A stretch of DNA of 64,000 nt from NCBI GenBank assembly GCA_001599915.1, contig BCIG01000024.1, positions 434,001 through 498,000 of the forward strand, given 5' to 3'. Below the pieces are notes generated by a model, which was not told the origin of the DNA, made no database searches, and was given only the letters and a program-made list of their open reading frames with translations. The DNA is from Symbiotaphrina buchneri (taxonomy: Eukaryota > Ascomycota > Symbiotaphrinales > Symbiotaphrinaceae). Below are positions 1-12,500 of this stretch, piece after piece (within the stretch, counting starts at the first letter, position 1; every line of letters starts with the position of its first letter). Position numbers and translations under genes: made by a program.

Positions 1-3000
1 CGTCTGCTCTGAGCCTTCTCGGTGACCGTTCGTACCTTGCCCTCTCTTCGGAGGTGGCCATCCGGCCACAGGGTGCCCTTGGCCAAACCAATGTACCTCA
101 CCAGCGACTCTTCCGTTAGCAAGGCTTTAGCATTGTCTCGGACACGCCTCTCAATAGTACCACCCAAGAGCTGATGAAGCACGACAACCACGGCGTTACC
201 ACGCAGCCAGCTGTTTCCTTTGTTGAGCTCGAAGACCTCTAAGAAGATGTCACAGATCGGCTTGACGAAGGGTTCTGCTTCACGATTTTCGAAGGCATCT
301 AGCTCCGCTTTCGCCTCTTCGGTGGCAGCCGGTTCAGCAACAACGTTAGACGCGAAGCCTAGCTGGTTGTTCGCCGAAGAGAGCATATTCTGACTTGCAA
401 GGGAAAGATGATCTAGCGTAGGTATGCTACCAAGAATCTCCTCCATGCTGTCTGTGACCGAATTGTAGAACTTATTGACCATACCTTTATTTGTCTGTTG
501 AGCATTCCCTCCCCCAGACGGTGCTATTGTCGTCTGCTGGGATAGGAAAGCGCGAAGCTCCAGACTGCGACAGACGTCTGGTAGTAGTAACAGTTCCTGC
601 ATGAATTGTTAATAATGAGCCAAACCGCTCGGCTGGCAGACTCACCCTGAGGTAGTTCTCAAGCGCCGTGCGGCGCTTTTCCAAAAAATCCTGCTGGAGC
701 TTCATTACGACCCGTCTCCGAGGAAAGTCTAGGTTTCGTACGGAGGGAAACCGCCTTCGCAAGCTCTGATGGAGGCCATGGAATTCGCTATACCTACGTG
801 CAACGGCCCATGTCGCCGAACGCAGTTGATCACCAGCTTTACGTTCGACTTCAATCACGTCTGCAGGATAATCAGCCTGAACATGCGGATTGAATAACTG
901 ACACTCACATAGTGCAAACTCGTGACCTTCATCGTCATTTCCCACCATGACAGACTTGATTTTCACAGTGGCTCGACCGTATAAGCTATTGTCACTTTCC
1001 TGAATAGCATACTGCTGTCGCTGCAATTCCTTCCTTCTCATCTCCCTTTGCAGACTGGATTTGGATTTCCGAAGTATCCTCAACTCCGCGACATTGTTGG
1101 TTAATTCTGCTTTCTTTGTGAGGGAGTCGACAACTGCACTTTGAGCCTGTAGCCTCTCGATATCCATGGTCAATGCAGAAATGGCTTCCGCCAAGCCGAG
1201 ATCGCCCGGGGCAGCCTCTACAATCTCTTCCTCAGAAGATGGCTCCACCTCCTGGTCACGTAAATCCTCCTCCTGCTCGTCTTCTGTGAGCCTATCTTCA
1301 CCCGGGAAAAGCTCATCTTCCGAGAAGACTCCAAAACGAGATGTAGGACTGATCAGTCCAAGCGACGCTATACTGGGCTTTTCCTTTTCCTTGTTATCTT
1401 GCAGGCTAACGACCCTACCGGATTCAAACGAACTATGTCCAGATGCGTTGTCTCTCAGCGATGTAGATCCAAAGCTCTCGTCTCCGAATTCAGGCGCTTT
1501 AGTCTCATCCGACCCTGGCTTGTCTTCTATTATGTCGTTCAATGCAGCCTCCATGGCCTGGACGATATGTCTATCAGGAACTTGGATCGCCCCATCAAAT
1601 CCTTCGTCAACACTATATGCTGATCGTGCTAAAGGATCGCCATATGCATCATCGTCGTCAAATAAGGGCCTGTCCGAGGCGGTGTCCAATGACCGCCTCG
1701 AATTCTTGTCCTGACCAATCAGACCTTGGGACTGAAGATCGCCGGCCGACGCTGCAGTCCTTCTAAGCTGGCCACTTCCGAGGTATTCTGGGGTTTTTGA
1801 TTGCTCCCTCGATATGGACTTCCAAATTTGTGGACCTTCCAAGCTCACCTCCGTAGTTGAGCGTCGGAGGGGCAATGTAGAGGTAGTGGCGGAATTTGTT
1901 GCCTCAGTGGTAAGTAACTTGTAGTACAGATCAGATTTCTTGAAACTAGCAAAATATTTGCCCTGCATCTCCTCGAGCACGGCCGTCTGCGCCTTCAGAA
2001 CAGCCTTCCGTGCATTGTAATATTCTGCAGGGCTGGCTGCACGTCCAGACCTGAGGAAAGAGCGAACAGCTCCGCGAAGGCCTTCCGGCACTTTTAGTTC
2101 CGGTCTGGAGAGGTATGCTTCGTTGATTTGAGCCAGATCTGTTCGATCTGCTTCGGTCCATGTCGAGCTTTTAGTTACTATGCCTTCGTCTTCCAACGAG
2201 TCATCTTCGAGCGGCTGGCGGAGCCCATCCACAACAATCCAAAATTGGACCAAGCTCATCAGGCCCTGGCGATCCATGTACTCCATGAAGTACGACAGTC
2301 CCGACGCATCGCGCAAGATTTCAGGAAGAGTGGCTCCCTCCAACTTGGAGACCGCGTCCATTGTTTCCCCAGGAAGCTTTCTTTGCGACGTATGCCCTGC
2401 ATCGTCCATCGCAAGCTCCACAACTCTTTTATCGAGGATCTGCTTCGCCATTTGTAGCCGGCGAATGTGTACAGACTCCGGTTTCTCGACATCTGCGGCA
2501 CGTTTCAATTGACTAGCGACCTCCGCCCGAAGGCGTCGAGCATCTGGAAGGTTGTTGCAGCGTCGAATGGCACGTATGTATTTTTCAAATCTGCGCTCAT
2601 TATCACTAGCAGTCAGCCTAGGCAAGGTAGACACTGATGCTCGCTTCGGGGCTGGTGAAGCATGTTCATCCAGTGCAGCCCGAAGTCTGCGCACAGATTT
2701 GCGATCTTGCAGCATTGTCCGGCCCTGGCAGATGGGTTAGAATGGTAGCCACGCTCTAGGTTGCTGGAGATTACATACATATGCTTCCATCCAAACGTTC
2801 CAGGTGTCTGGTTCAGAAAGCAATTGGAGAGCCGGCGAAAGCACACCACAAGCTAGGATCTCGGTGACGAGCACACGCACTGCGCGGCTTTCAATAGCAT
2901 GTGATTGGAGCAGAGCTGGAAGCAGTTTGCTCGCAAGTGACCGTAGGTACTCTTGCTGTCCCACTTTTGAGTCCGAGAAGGACAATGAAGCTGCCGGGTG

Positions 3001-3636
3001 CAACTGTCCATTGCAATACCGTCGTGCGATTGCGATGTCAAGTTCGTCGGACTCAGTGACGTTTCTGTTCAGATTCTTTCCTCGAACTGCTCTCTCTGCA
3101 TCATAGAAGTCCCTCAGGTGTGAAGTTATTATAGGCAATATTCTCGACACAATAACTCCTACGAGGTCCAAAGTCGAGGTTCTGCTTTTTAGGTTGACCA
3201 AAGCTGCACCGATGACATTGTCAATTTCGCCAACAAATGAACTGCTGCGACTGATGTCTTTGTACCATGTGGTCACGAAATCTCGAAGCAATAGCTGCAC
3301 CAAATCATTGAGGCTGTCCGACAGTTTCAATAGATCCGGAAAGAGGACGCGTTTGCAGTGCGTGGACCTGTTTGCTAATGACGTACACTCGATACTCCAT
3401 CTTTCCGGTGCAGTGAAAGAAGGTAAAGGGAGGAGGTTTGAAGCTGATCTTATAGCGAGGACCTTTCCTCTTGAGGTCGAAGATATTATGAGGATGATGC
3501 TAGCCATGGTCAAGACAACGCCGGCAGCGAAGGCATATCCCATGTAGCGAAGCAAGGAAATCCATTGTAGCAGAACAATCCAGATTATCAGAAGACAGAT
3601 GGTAGACAAGACAACACCTCGGGGACAGAAGGCCAT
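1..3636 (-). CDS. MDM1: MDM1/SNX13-like sorting nexin (PXA-RGS-PX-nexin C), 3' end cut by window edge
   Basis: The exons read 3636-2779, 2724-646 and 596 to beyond base 1. The introns are 54 and 49 nt; the first has a TTCTAAC branch site. The ATG at 3636 is chosen because two membrane segments follow at once (about residues 7-27 and 32-52). Next come a PXA domain (about 85-275), an RGS domain (about 415-540; 'GLSYFMEYMDRQG') and a PX domain (about 875-1010; 'RRYSEFHGLHQSLRRRFP', with the basic RRYSEF phosphoinositide motif). A nexin C domain ('RDNAKALLTEE') runs toward the window edge. This order is that of yeast Mdm1 and animal SNX13/14/25, which are ER-anchored tethers at ER-vacuole or lysosome contacts acting in lipid traffic. 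At least 1177 residues are present. The family assignment is firm; the contact-site role is inferred from the family. Confidence 0.93.
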
Positions 3637-4104
3637 ATTATTCTCCAGGATGCGGCCGATTTCGGACGCGACATTGCGCGAAAGGGTGTTGAGCCCGGCT
3701 TCTCTTAAATGAAGAAGCGCAGCAATTGCAATGCATGGAGCGCCAAAACTGTCCTCGTTCGTGATGGGTAACTGAACGAGAATAGCACAGGGCATAAAGC
3801 AGCAGATCATGAGGTAGCAACATTGGTGGAGCGGACGTCAATGCGAGTGACGCCCCGGCAATCGCCGTCGTGGCCGTCCTCGGCGTTGAAATTACCTCGA
3901 CCCGCCACGAAAATAGTTGGAGCTTGATGTCCAACAAACAGTTCTACGATCCATTCACCGTGTCCATGTGCACTGCGTTTCGAAAGTTGCGGCTGGGAAC
4001 GGATCACTCTATTTGTTTTGTTCGAATGTGAAGTATCGGAAGCGATGTAAAGCTGGCACAAGCTTTGTTTACCCGTCGCACATTCAATTGGATCTCAAGC
4101 TACG
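3637..4104. other. intergenic, MDM1 upstream / TRM8 downstream
   Basis: These 468 bases lie between the MDM1 start and the TRM8 stop. They hold only short overlapping ORFs without recognisable domains, and presumably carry the MDM1 promoter and TRM8 3' end. No repeat or structured RNA was seen. Confidence 0.5.
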
Positions 4105-5174
<1,070 letters not shown>

Positions 5175-5779
5175 GTGAACTGGCTGCCTGAATGTCAGGT
5201 ACCTTCAAACTTTAGGTCACCTGTAAAACTCGGGCAGGTCCCCCAGCTTAGCTCCCCACACGGGTAACAAGACCTCAGCACTGCAAGGTAAGGTATCATC
5301 TTGTACCTTATTTACCCCATGATACCTTACCTTACCTCCCGCATTAACAGGCCTCAAACACCAACCATTTCCATCATTCTCATCGTCTGCTACAGAGTAA
5401 ACTCATAGTCTCGCAACAGCAGATTCTTTAAAGGCTTGGAAGATTATTTTGACCTTCTTGACCAGATGATCTCATTTCTCTGTAGGCTCCGCTCATACGT
5501 TGAATAGCAGTTTGACTGCCACGCAGTCCGCACGACTAATGACTGATATACATGGTGGAGTGAAAGCAGAGAAGTTGGACCATCGCCAAGGGGAACATCG
5601 ACGACAGTCAAGGGTTCACCAAGAACACCGTATAGGAGAACATTCAACGCCAGCTGCAGATGGTCATCCCACACTATAATAAGAGCGTAAGCAAGATCGA
5701 TCTGCCAAAGTCCAAGTGATACCGTCAATGCACGCCGCCTTTCCGTCATTCCTACCCTAAAGTATCATGTCTCATTATA
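5175..5779. repeat. intergenic with GGTAAGGTA/TACCTTAC cluster (5282-5338)
   Basis: This stretch is upstream of TRM8 and downstream of GID4. Bases 5282-5338 hold a dense run of AAGGTAAGGTA and TACCTTACCTTACC motifs in both orientations. The same motif family recurs in most other intergenic gaps of this window. An antisense ORF of 101 codons (5444-5749) has no recognisable domain and most likely lies in the GID4 3' region. Confidence 0.55.
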
Positions 5780-6964
5780 TTATCGAAACTCCATGGCGCC
5801 CATACACCCTCGATCTTCAACATGCTCCAAGAAAAGTTGTTGGTATCTGTGATACATGCTCGTCAGTTCCGGTCGATTTCCTGACAAGGGAGGGTTGCAG
5901 ATACGAACTTTTCGCTCTTTGCATGGAAGTAGATTCCATTGATAACGCCCGCGACTTGATTGAAACAGATATAGTAGAAACCCTCAAAACTAGCACCAGA
6001 TATCGTCCTTACACGGTGATCAGGAACTAGAAAATACTCTTTCCAACGCATGAATATGCTCTCCCTTTGCGCGAAGTTCTTGTAGTTGAAGTCTGATTTC
6101 TTCGCCTGTTTGGCTATCGGTCGCCAGGCGGGAAACCTCGCCCAGTGTTGCATATCCACTCTCTCGTTCGACCCCCATTCAGGATGTTTCGTCTGGAATG
6201 TGTACTTGTTCCCGATGATTTCGCCTTCGAAGTACGTCGTCAAAGTCGGATGATCCTCCGTCAAGCCTGTATGGAAGCCTATATCAGCCGGGGTATCAAT
6301 ACAACACGCAATTACACACACCTTTGATCCGAAGGAATCCGCAAAGAAATGATTCATCCATATCAACATGCTTGATTTCCACCGATACGTCATAACTTTG
6401 ACGGTCCGATTCTTGCTTCCCTATGAATCTGCTTCCCGGCCTAAGGAAGGAAGAGGAGAATGAAGGCAGGAGCTGGCGGGACACGGTCAGCTTGTCCCGA
6501 TTTTCATCAAACTCAAGCTTATATGGGAGGAAGCCTACCCGGACGTCTGAAAAATCCTCGTCTCTCGTGGAAAGATAGGAGTGAGGGCTCGGAACTGGTG
6601 AGGTCACTGCCGACGGCGCTCTTCTTCCACGTTCCTTGGTGTCAGGAGTGGTATGTAGATGCCGTAGACCCTCGAACTTCGCACACTCTTCTTCTGCAAT
6701 AGAAGATTTTGGATGCACGAGGCCAGTATCGTTGTCGGCGATTGAAATTGACGATTCTGCTTCGGCAGGAGGGGTGGGCTGTTGCCGTCGTTCCTCGTCC
6801 GGGAGTGGTGTCATCTCCTCCCTCTCTGAGTCATCCAAGGACGTTGAGCGCCATATATTCGCTCTTCCATCATCAGGTGGGCAGGTTGTATGGACGGTTC
6901 GGGAGATGGGTGCGTCAGATACCATAGGAGGCGCATCACCAGCGTGATGGCTTGGAGTAGGCAT
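5780..6964 (-). CDS. GID4: GID/CTLH ubiquitin-ligase substrate receptor Gid4/Vid24
   Basis: Three exons read 6964-6322, 6266-5909 and 5846-5780, giving 355 residues. The N-terminal ~200 residues are Pro/Ser/Glu-rich and of low complexity. The Vid24 beta-barrel follows, with 'SYDVSVEIKHVDMDES' before the first intron, then 'YFEGEIIGNKYTFQTKHPEW' and 'FYYICFNQVAGVINGIYFH'. The last small exon restores the conserved C-terminus 'QQLFLEHVEDRGCMGAMEFR'. Gid4 is the N-degron receptor of the GID E3 complex; in yeast it binds N-terminal proline of gluconeogenic enzymes and drives their degradation when glucose returns. The last intron uses donor GTTCGT, weaker than its neighbours. It is preferred because it joins Glu-Lys directly to the conserved tail. 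Confidence 0.93.
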
Positions 6965-7460
6965 TGATGATCAATGACAAGAGGGCATGAGAAATCACTC
7001 CGCTGAGAAAGCTTAATAGAATACCGAAATGAAGCCGATGGAACGAATAAGTTCTCGACGTGATGCCGTAAGGGTTTGGTGCTAATCGACAGTGGGACGG
7101 ATGGATGATGGCAGAATGTACTTGAAGGGCTCGGCTCATTATTGCGAGATTAATTAGGCGGGGAGATCTAGATTACCATCCATCCGGTCGCAAACACAAG
7201 TAGCAATAGACCCGGGAGACGCCCGGCTGCGACATCCCACGAACAAGTACGGATTATGGCGTCTCACTGCCTCGAAATTCTTGCGATAGAAATACAACAT
7301 TGCTGAAGCGTATGCAAAGACCAGTTTCACCTCCAGCGTAACAGTCGTTAGAGCTGTCTTATTCGCATACTACGCCTGCCCCAACGCCCCAGCAAGCTAC
7401 AAGCGTTGATGCAACCAGATTGATCTTATGAATGGTATTCTTGCTTTTGTTCTCAAATCA
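6965..7460. other. intergenic, GID4 upstream / Mago nashi downstream
   Basis: About 500 bases with no ORF having domain support on either strand. It should contain the GID4 promoter and the Mago nashi 3' end. No repeat is evident. Confidence 0.45.
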
Positions 7461-8280
7461 TCAGATTGGTTTTATCTGCGCAGCGGGTCAAGTCAGTATA
7501 GGGCGAAATGAGACCGTGGATCAACATAGCATATTGCTAGACGGACCTTGAAGTGCAATGATATCAGAGAGAAAACCAGTGCTTTCAAATCTTGTATCAG
7601 ATAGTAGAAGACGCGCAATCCTTCCGGGTCTGCAGACTCCATCACGTCGGCGAGCGACCCTATTTTCGCGATCTAAGCAGTCAGCACGGCAACCCTTCGT
7701 CGTGAGACGAGAATATCTACCTCGAAGGAGATATGCTCGTTCCCCAACCGTATCTCGAGCTCCTGTCGCCCATCTTTATTCTTCTGAGGCCATTTGCTAT
7801 CGTCTTCTCTGCTCTGATCTTAGTCACATGCCAGTGTACTGCTCAGACGAAGTTATACTTCATAATCTCGCTCTCCTTGATAATTCTCTTGATTTCCGAT
7901 ATCAACAACGAGCTAACGCACACTGTCCACATGAGGTCAGCCAGGTGAAACTTTTGCAGATTCAAGGACCCCAGCTCAGGAGACTGTGCATACTTTCTTT
8001 GCGAATGAGGGAATCATTGCGATAATTGGAGTTGTTGGCATATCGGGCTGATGCGCTACGCCCGTCACCTAGAGCGCGAAAATCGAACTCTGCGGTGGAC
8101 TATCAGGAACCTGGAAAATGCTCGTACTTGTAAGACGCATCCTTACCAAGGAATTCGTGACCGAACCTGCCCTGGTGCCCCGCACTGCGGAATGACCAAA
8201 GGTTAGTAGGTGAGTATAGAGATGACCATGGGCTTGACGCACTAATAGCGAACGTAGAAGGGTTCACTCGACGCAGCCAT
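7461..8280 (-). CDS. mago: Mago nashi homologue, exon junction complex core subunit
   Basis: The gene is split into seven exons: 8280-8243, 8184-8147, 8089-7994, 7922-7859, 7808-7721, 7672-7547 and 7475-7461. They total 465 nt, or 154 residues. Individual exons are so short that no single ORF reveals the gene. The spliced protein shows family blocks in order: '[20 protein letters not shown]', '[12 protein letters not shown]', '[16 protein letters not shown]', '[14 protein letters not shown]', '[18 protein letters not shown]' and '[20 protein letters not shown]', ending FKIKPI. Mago pairs with Y14/RBM8 in the exon junction complex on spliced mRNA; Saccharomyces lacks it. The last exon holds only four codons and the stop. 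It is divergent from SEC26, with 473 bp between the starts. Confidence 0.95.
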
Positions 8281-8753
8281 TGTAGGGATGAGTCCAGCTG
8301 AGCTGGGACGATGCTGTACCTATGAGGGTTATAATCGACGATGGTGCAAGGTGTTTTGCGCTCGAATACAATATGATCACGTGCAAGAGCTCTCTCGCTT
8401 GGGTGGAAGGGAGCCAACAAGGCCAGGGAGGTCACTTGTAGCGTACGAGTAAATTGGCGAGTGGGATCCCGTTCACGCGTAGTCTGTCTGTACGATCAGG
8501 GTCCCCATCAGACACTCTCTGCGCTCCATCTGCATGCACACGACCTTCTAGGATAGTCAGCTGCTCTTGTGCCGGCGTACAGCATTCCCTGTTACAATTA
8601 CTTCCTCATTGGCAGCCGCCCGAACCCGCTTGGACGGAGCAGTGGAGAGGCTGGGCGAGTGGTCAACTGCATCGTGTCGTGGCCTGAACCAGCGACCCAA
8701 GGGCGGTGCAGCGAAGCCTTCAAGGGCGACAACGCCGAACAGTGCTGCCCAAT
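8281..8753. promoter_or_regulatory. shared upstream region of Mago nashi and SEC26
   Basis: The 473 bases between the two divergent start codons should hold both promoters. Overlapping ORFs here have no domain similarity. No clear TATA box or repeat was picked out by eye. Confidence 0.45.
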
Positions 8754-11700
8754 ATGGCTTCCTTCCTGGAGAATGCATATAGCTTGGTGCACCAGGACAA
8801 TGCAGCTGACCAACCGACGGTCCAAGAGTTAAAAACGCAATTGGAGAAAGGGACTGATGAGACAAAGCTCGAGACCATGAAGAGGATCCTTATAGTGATG
8901 CTCAACGGCGACCCCATGCCTCAACTACTCATGCACATCATTAGATTCGTTATGCCTTCGAAGAGTAAGCCTTTGAAGAAGCTACTCTACTTTTACTACG
9001 AGATCTGTCCCAAGCTGGATGCCACTGGCAAGTTAAAGCAGGAAATGATCCTCGTGTGGTATGCTACCCCTGTCTACTGCAAATTGGCCGCAGACCTGAC
9101 GGACATTACAGTAACGGAATCCGCAATGATCTCCAGCATCCTAATGAGTATATTCGTGGCAACACTCTACGCTTTCTCTGCAAATTGAGGGAACCAGAAC
9201 TGATTGAGCCGCTGCTGTCATCTGCCCGGTCATGTCTGGAGCATCGTCATGCTTATGTCCGCAAAAATGCTGTCTTTGCCGTGGCCTCCATCTATCAACA
9301 TTCCGAGACCCTCATTCCCGATGCGCCAGAGCTCATTCAAACCTTTCTAGAGTCCGAAAGCGATCATACGTGCGAGAGAAACGCATTTGCAGCTCTTAGC
9401 TCTATCAGTCATCAAAAGGCACTGGAATACCTCGTAAGCGTCTTCGATGGGATACCGAATGCGGATGAGCTACTGCAATTGGTAGAGCTGGAATTTATCC
9501 GTAAAGATGCTATTCACAACCCTCAGAACAAGGTAAGTGGCCGCATGGTTGACGGAGGGATATTCTAACGCCCTCCACTACTCAGGCTCGATATCTGCGC
9601 TTAATATTTGATCTTCTGGAAGCAAGTGCGACAACAGTAGTCTATGAAGCAGCTTCATCCTTGACAGCGCTGACTAGCAATCCGGTTGCAGTCAAAGCTG
9701 CAGCCTCCAAATTCATAGAGCTGAGCATCAAGGAGTCTGACAATAACGTTAAGCTCATAGTACTAGATCGAGTTGATCAACTACGTCAGAAGAATGAGGG
9801 CGTTTTGGATGATCTGACTATGGAGATTCTCAGAGTTCTGTCTAGCCCTGACATTGACGTACGTCGGAAAGCTCTGGGCATTGCCCTCGAGATGGTTACA
9901 AGCAAAAATGTGGCGGAAGTGGTTATGTTGTTGAAAAAGGAGCTGGCAAAGACTGTAGACGAGCAGTACGAGAAGGTATGCAAACACTCTACCTTTGTCA
10001 GGTGTGGTATGTCTAATGGTGTACAGAACAACGAGTATCGTCAACTGCTTATACATTCTATACATCAATGTGCTATCAGATTTTCTGAAGTGGCCGCCAG
10101 CGTTGTGGACCTACTCATGGAGTTCATTGCTGACTTCAATAATACCTCGGCGGTCGACGTTATCAGCTTTGTGAAGGAAGTCGTGGAAAAGTTCCCTAAG
10201 CTACGCCCTTCCATAGTAGGGCGCCTCGTGTCAACGCTCAGTGAGGTTCGAGCCGGCAAAGTCTATCGTGGAGCGCTGTGGGTAGTAGGCGAATACTCGC
10301 TAGAAGCAAACGATATCAGGGAAGCATGGAAACGCATACGGGCGAGCTTAGGAGAAATGCCCATTCTAGCCTCGGAACAACGGTTACTCGATGAACAGCC
10401 GGATGGGGCGGTCGACCAGAAGGAGCAACTGAATGGTCATGCTAAGCCATCCGCTCCGACGGGGTCGCGGAAAGTCCTCGCTGACGGTACTTATGCGACC
10501 GAAAGTGCCCTCACCAGTGAATCTGCCACGGCAGCGAAGCTCGAGGCTGTGAAGGCTGCACAGAAACCCCCTCTTCGGCAGCTGATACTCGATGGCGACT
10601 ACTACTTAGCATCCGTTCTTTCCTCCACACTAACAAAGCTTGTTATGCGTCACTCGGAAATCTCTCAAGATACCGCCAGGACGAATGCTTTGCGTGCGGA
10701 AGCTATGCTCATTATGATTTCAATCCTGAGAGTGGGCCAGTCACAATTCGTCAAAGCTCCAATAGATGAAGACTCGGTGGACAGGATTATGTCCTGTGTC
10801 CGGTCTCTCGCTGAATTCGCCGAGAAAAGAGAACTCGAGACTGTCTTCCTGGAAGATACGCGGAAAGCGTTCCGCGCTATGGTTCAAGTCGAGGAACGAA
10901 AACGAGCTGCGAAAGAGGCTGCGGAGCGAGCAAAGAATGCGGTGCAGGTCGATGACATAGTACCCATTCGGCAATTAGCTAAGAAGAGCGCTCTCGACGG
11001 AGCTGATGAGGTCGAGGTGGATCTGGAGAAAGCCATGGGAGGCGACGCGACCGTGGATGATCTCTCATCCAAGTTGAGCAGGGTGGTGCAACTGACCGGA
11101 TTCTCGGACCCGGTGTACGCCGAGGCTTATGTCAAGGTGCATCAGTTTGACATCGTGTTGGACGTCCTGCTCGTGAATCAGACGACTGATACACTGCAAA
11201 ATCTTTCCGTCGAGTTCGCTACTTTAGGCGATCTCAAGGTGGTCGAACGCCCCACAACGCAGAACCTTGGACCGCATGATTTCTTGAACGTGCAGTCCAC
11301 CATCAAAGTCTCTTCTACGGATACTGGCGTCATCTTTGGAAATGTGGTCTATGACGGGGCCAGTTCGACCGAAACCAACGTGGTCATTCTCAACGACGTT
11401 CACGTGGACATCATGGATTACATACATCCGGCCTACTGTACCGAGACTCAGTTTAGGACGATGTGGACTGAGTTTGAATGGGAGAACAAGGTCAACATCA
11501 ACTCAAAAGCGAAGACTCTAAGGGACTTCCTTTCGAGGCTAATGGCCTGCACGAACATGGGGTGCCTGACCCCTGAGGCCTCGTTACAAGGAGACTGTCA
11601 ATTTCTCAGTGCAAATCTCTATGCACGCAGCGTTTTCGGTAAGTACTGGTGGCGCATGTTGGCGGTACTCCTACTGACATTGCCAACAGGAGAGGATGCG

Positions 11701-11838
11701 CTCGCGAACCTCAGCATCGAGAAAGAGGGCGAGGATGGACCAGTGACAGGATTTGTCAGAATTCGGAGCCGCTCGCAGGGACTCGCATTAAGCCTCGGGT
11801 CACTGAAAGGTTTGGCGAAGATGGGTGAGGGATCTTGA
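8754..11838 (+). CDS. SEC26: coatomer subunit beta (beta-COP)
   Basis: Five exons read 8754-9058, 9112-9532, 9586-9975, 10027-11638 and 11690-11838, giving 958 residues, the usual beta-COP length. The ATG at 8754 begins the family start 'MASFLENAYSLVHQDNAA'. An adaptin-type HEAT solenoid fills roughly residues 20-540 ('MLNGDPMPQLLMHIIRFVMP', 'NEYIRGNTLRFLCKLREPEL'). An acidic, Lys/Ala-rich linker and the beta-COP C-terminal and appendage domains follow, ending 'SRSQGLALSLGSLKGL'. It is a core subunit of the COPI coat for Golgi-to-ER retrograde and intra-Golgi traffic. Introns 3 and 4 are each 51 nt, a multiple of three, and contain no stop codon, so their retention would insert 17 residues. 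Confidence 0.96.
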
Positions 11839-12500
11839 AGCTCCTGCCTTTCATGCGCTGGTGCTGGGCCTTACAGGGAACGCCGTCTCTTCCCTCTCCT
11901 AGGGCCGTATGCTTTTTAGCGGTTCTCTTTTGGCATGTACAATTCCAGGCATCTGCTATTGAAAAGTTGAAGCGGGTAAGGCATAGAAGAATATCAGTTG
12001 GACGATCTTCGGTTGAAGGAGTTTGTCTGCTGTCTGGTGCGGTGACGAACAGCCAAGCGGGCGCGGTGGACTTGCTTGCCTAAGGTACCTACCATACCTT
12101 ATTTACGTAGGTACATCGACTTTCCGGATTGGCCTATGTATCTTAAGGTAGCCATGAATCAGGACTTTATCCGCCCCAGAGCGAAACAATGGTGGAAGCA
12201 AATGGAGAAAGGGAAGCAAGCTACAAAGTTGCATTAAAAGGGGCTCTTGCATCAACTTCTGGCGTGAATTGTTCGGCGTGTACTGTACACAGCGTAACGT
12301 AACGTAACGTAATGTAAGGTACCTTTTCATCGTAAGGCTGCAGGACTAAGGTAAGGTAACTTGCCGAGGTCCTCCCCTGGTTTGTACAGGTACTGCCTAC
12401 TCTGGTTCGCGGACGCATCATCGCCGAACGAAACCTGATGACCGGCTTTTCTTAAGCATACAATGCCTTCGTTATCAGCCTACGTACGGTATCGCCCAGC
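11839..12500. repeat. intergenic with GGTA-type motifs and a (CGTAA)n run
   Basis: This is the SEC26 3' region and LCB4 promoter. AAGGTACCTACC/TACCTTA motifs sit at 12081-12148. A short CGTAA microsatellite at about 12292-12318 runs straight into AAGGTACC and then AAGGTAAGGTAAC up to about 12360. No gene is seen. Confidence 0.5.

Noticed and set aside
5444-5749. 101-codon minus-strand ORF with an ATG between GID4 and TRM8
   Set aside because: No domain, no visible conservation signal, and it lies where the GID4 3' UTR is expected.
7558-8025. 155-codon plus-strand ORF over the Mago nashi locus
   Set aside because: It is antisense to exons that splice into a clearly conserved Mago protein, and its own translation shows no domain.
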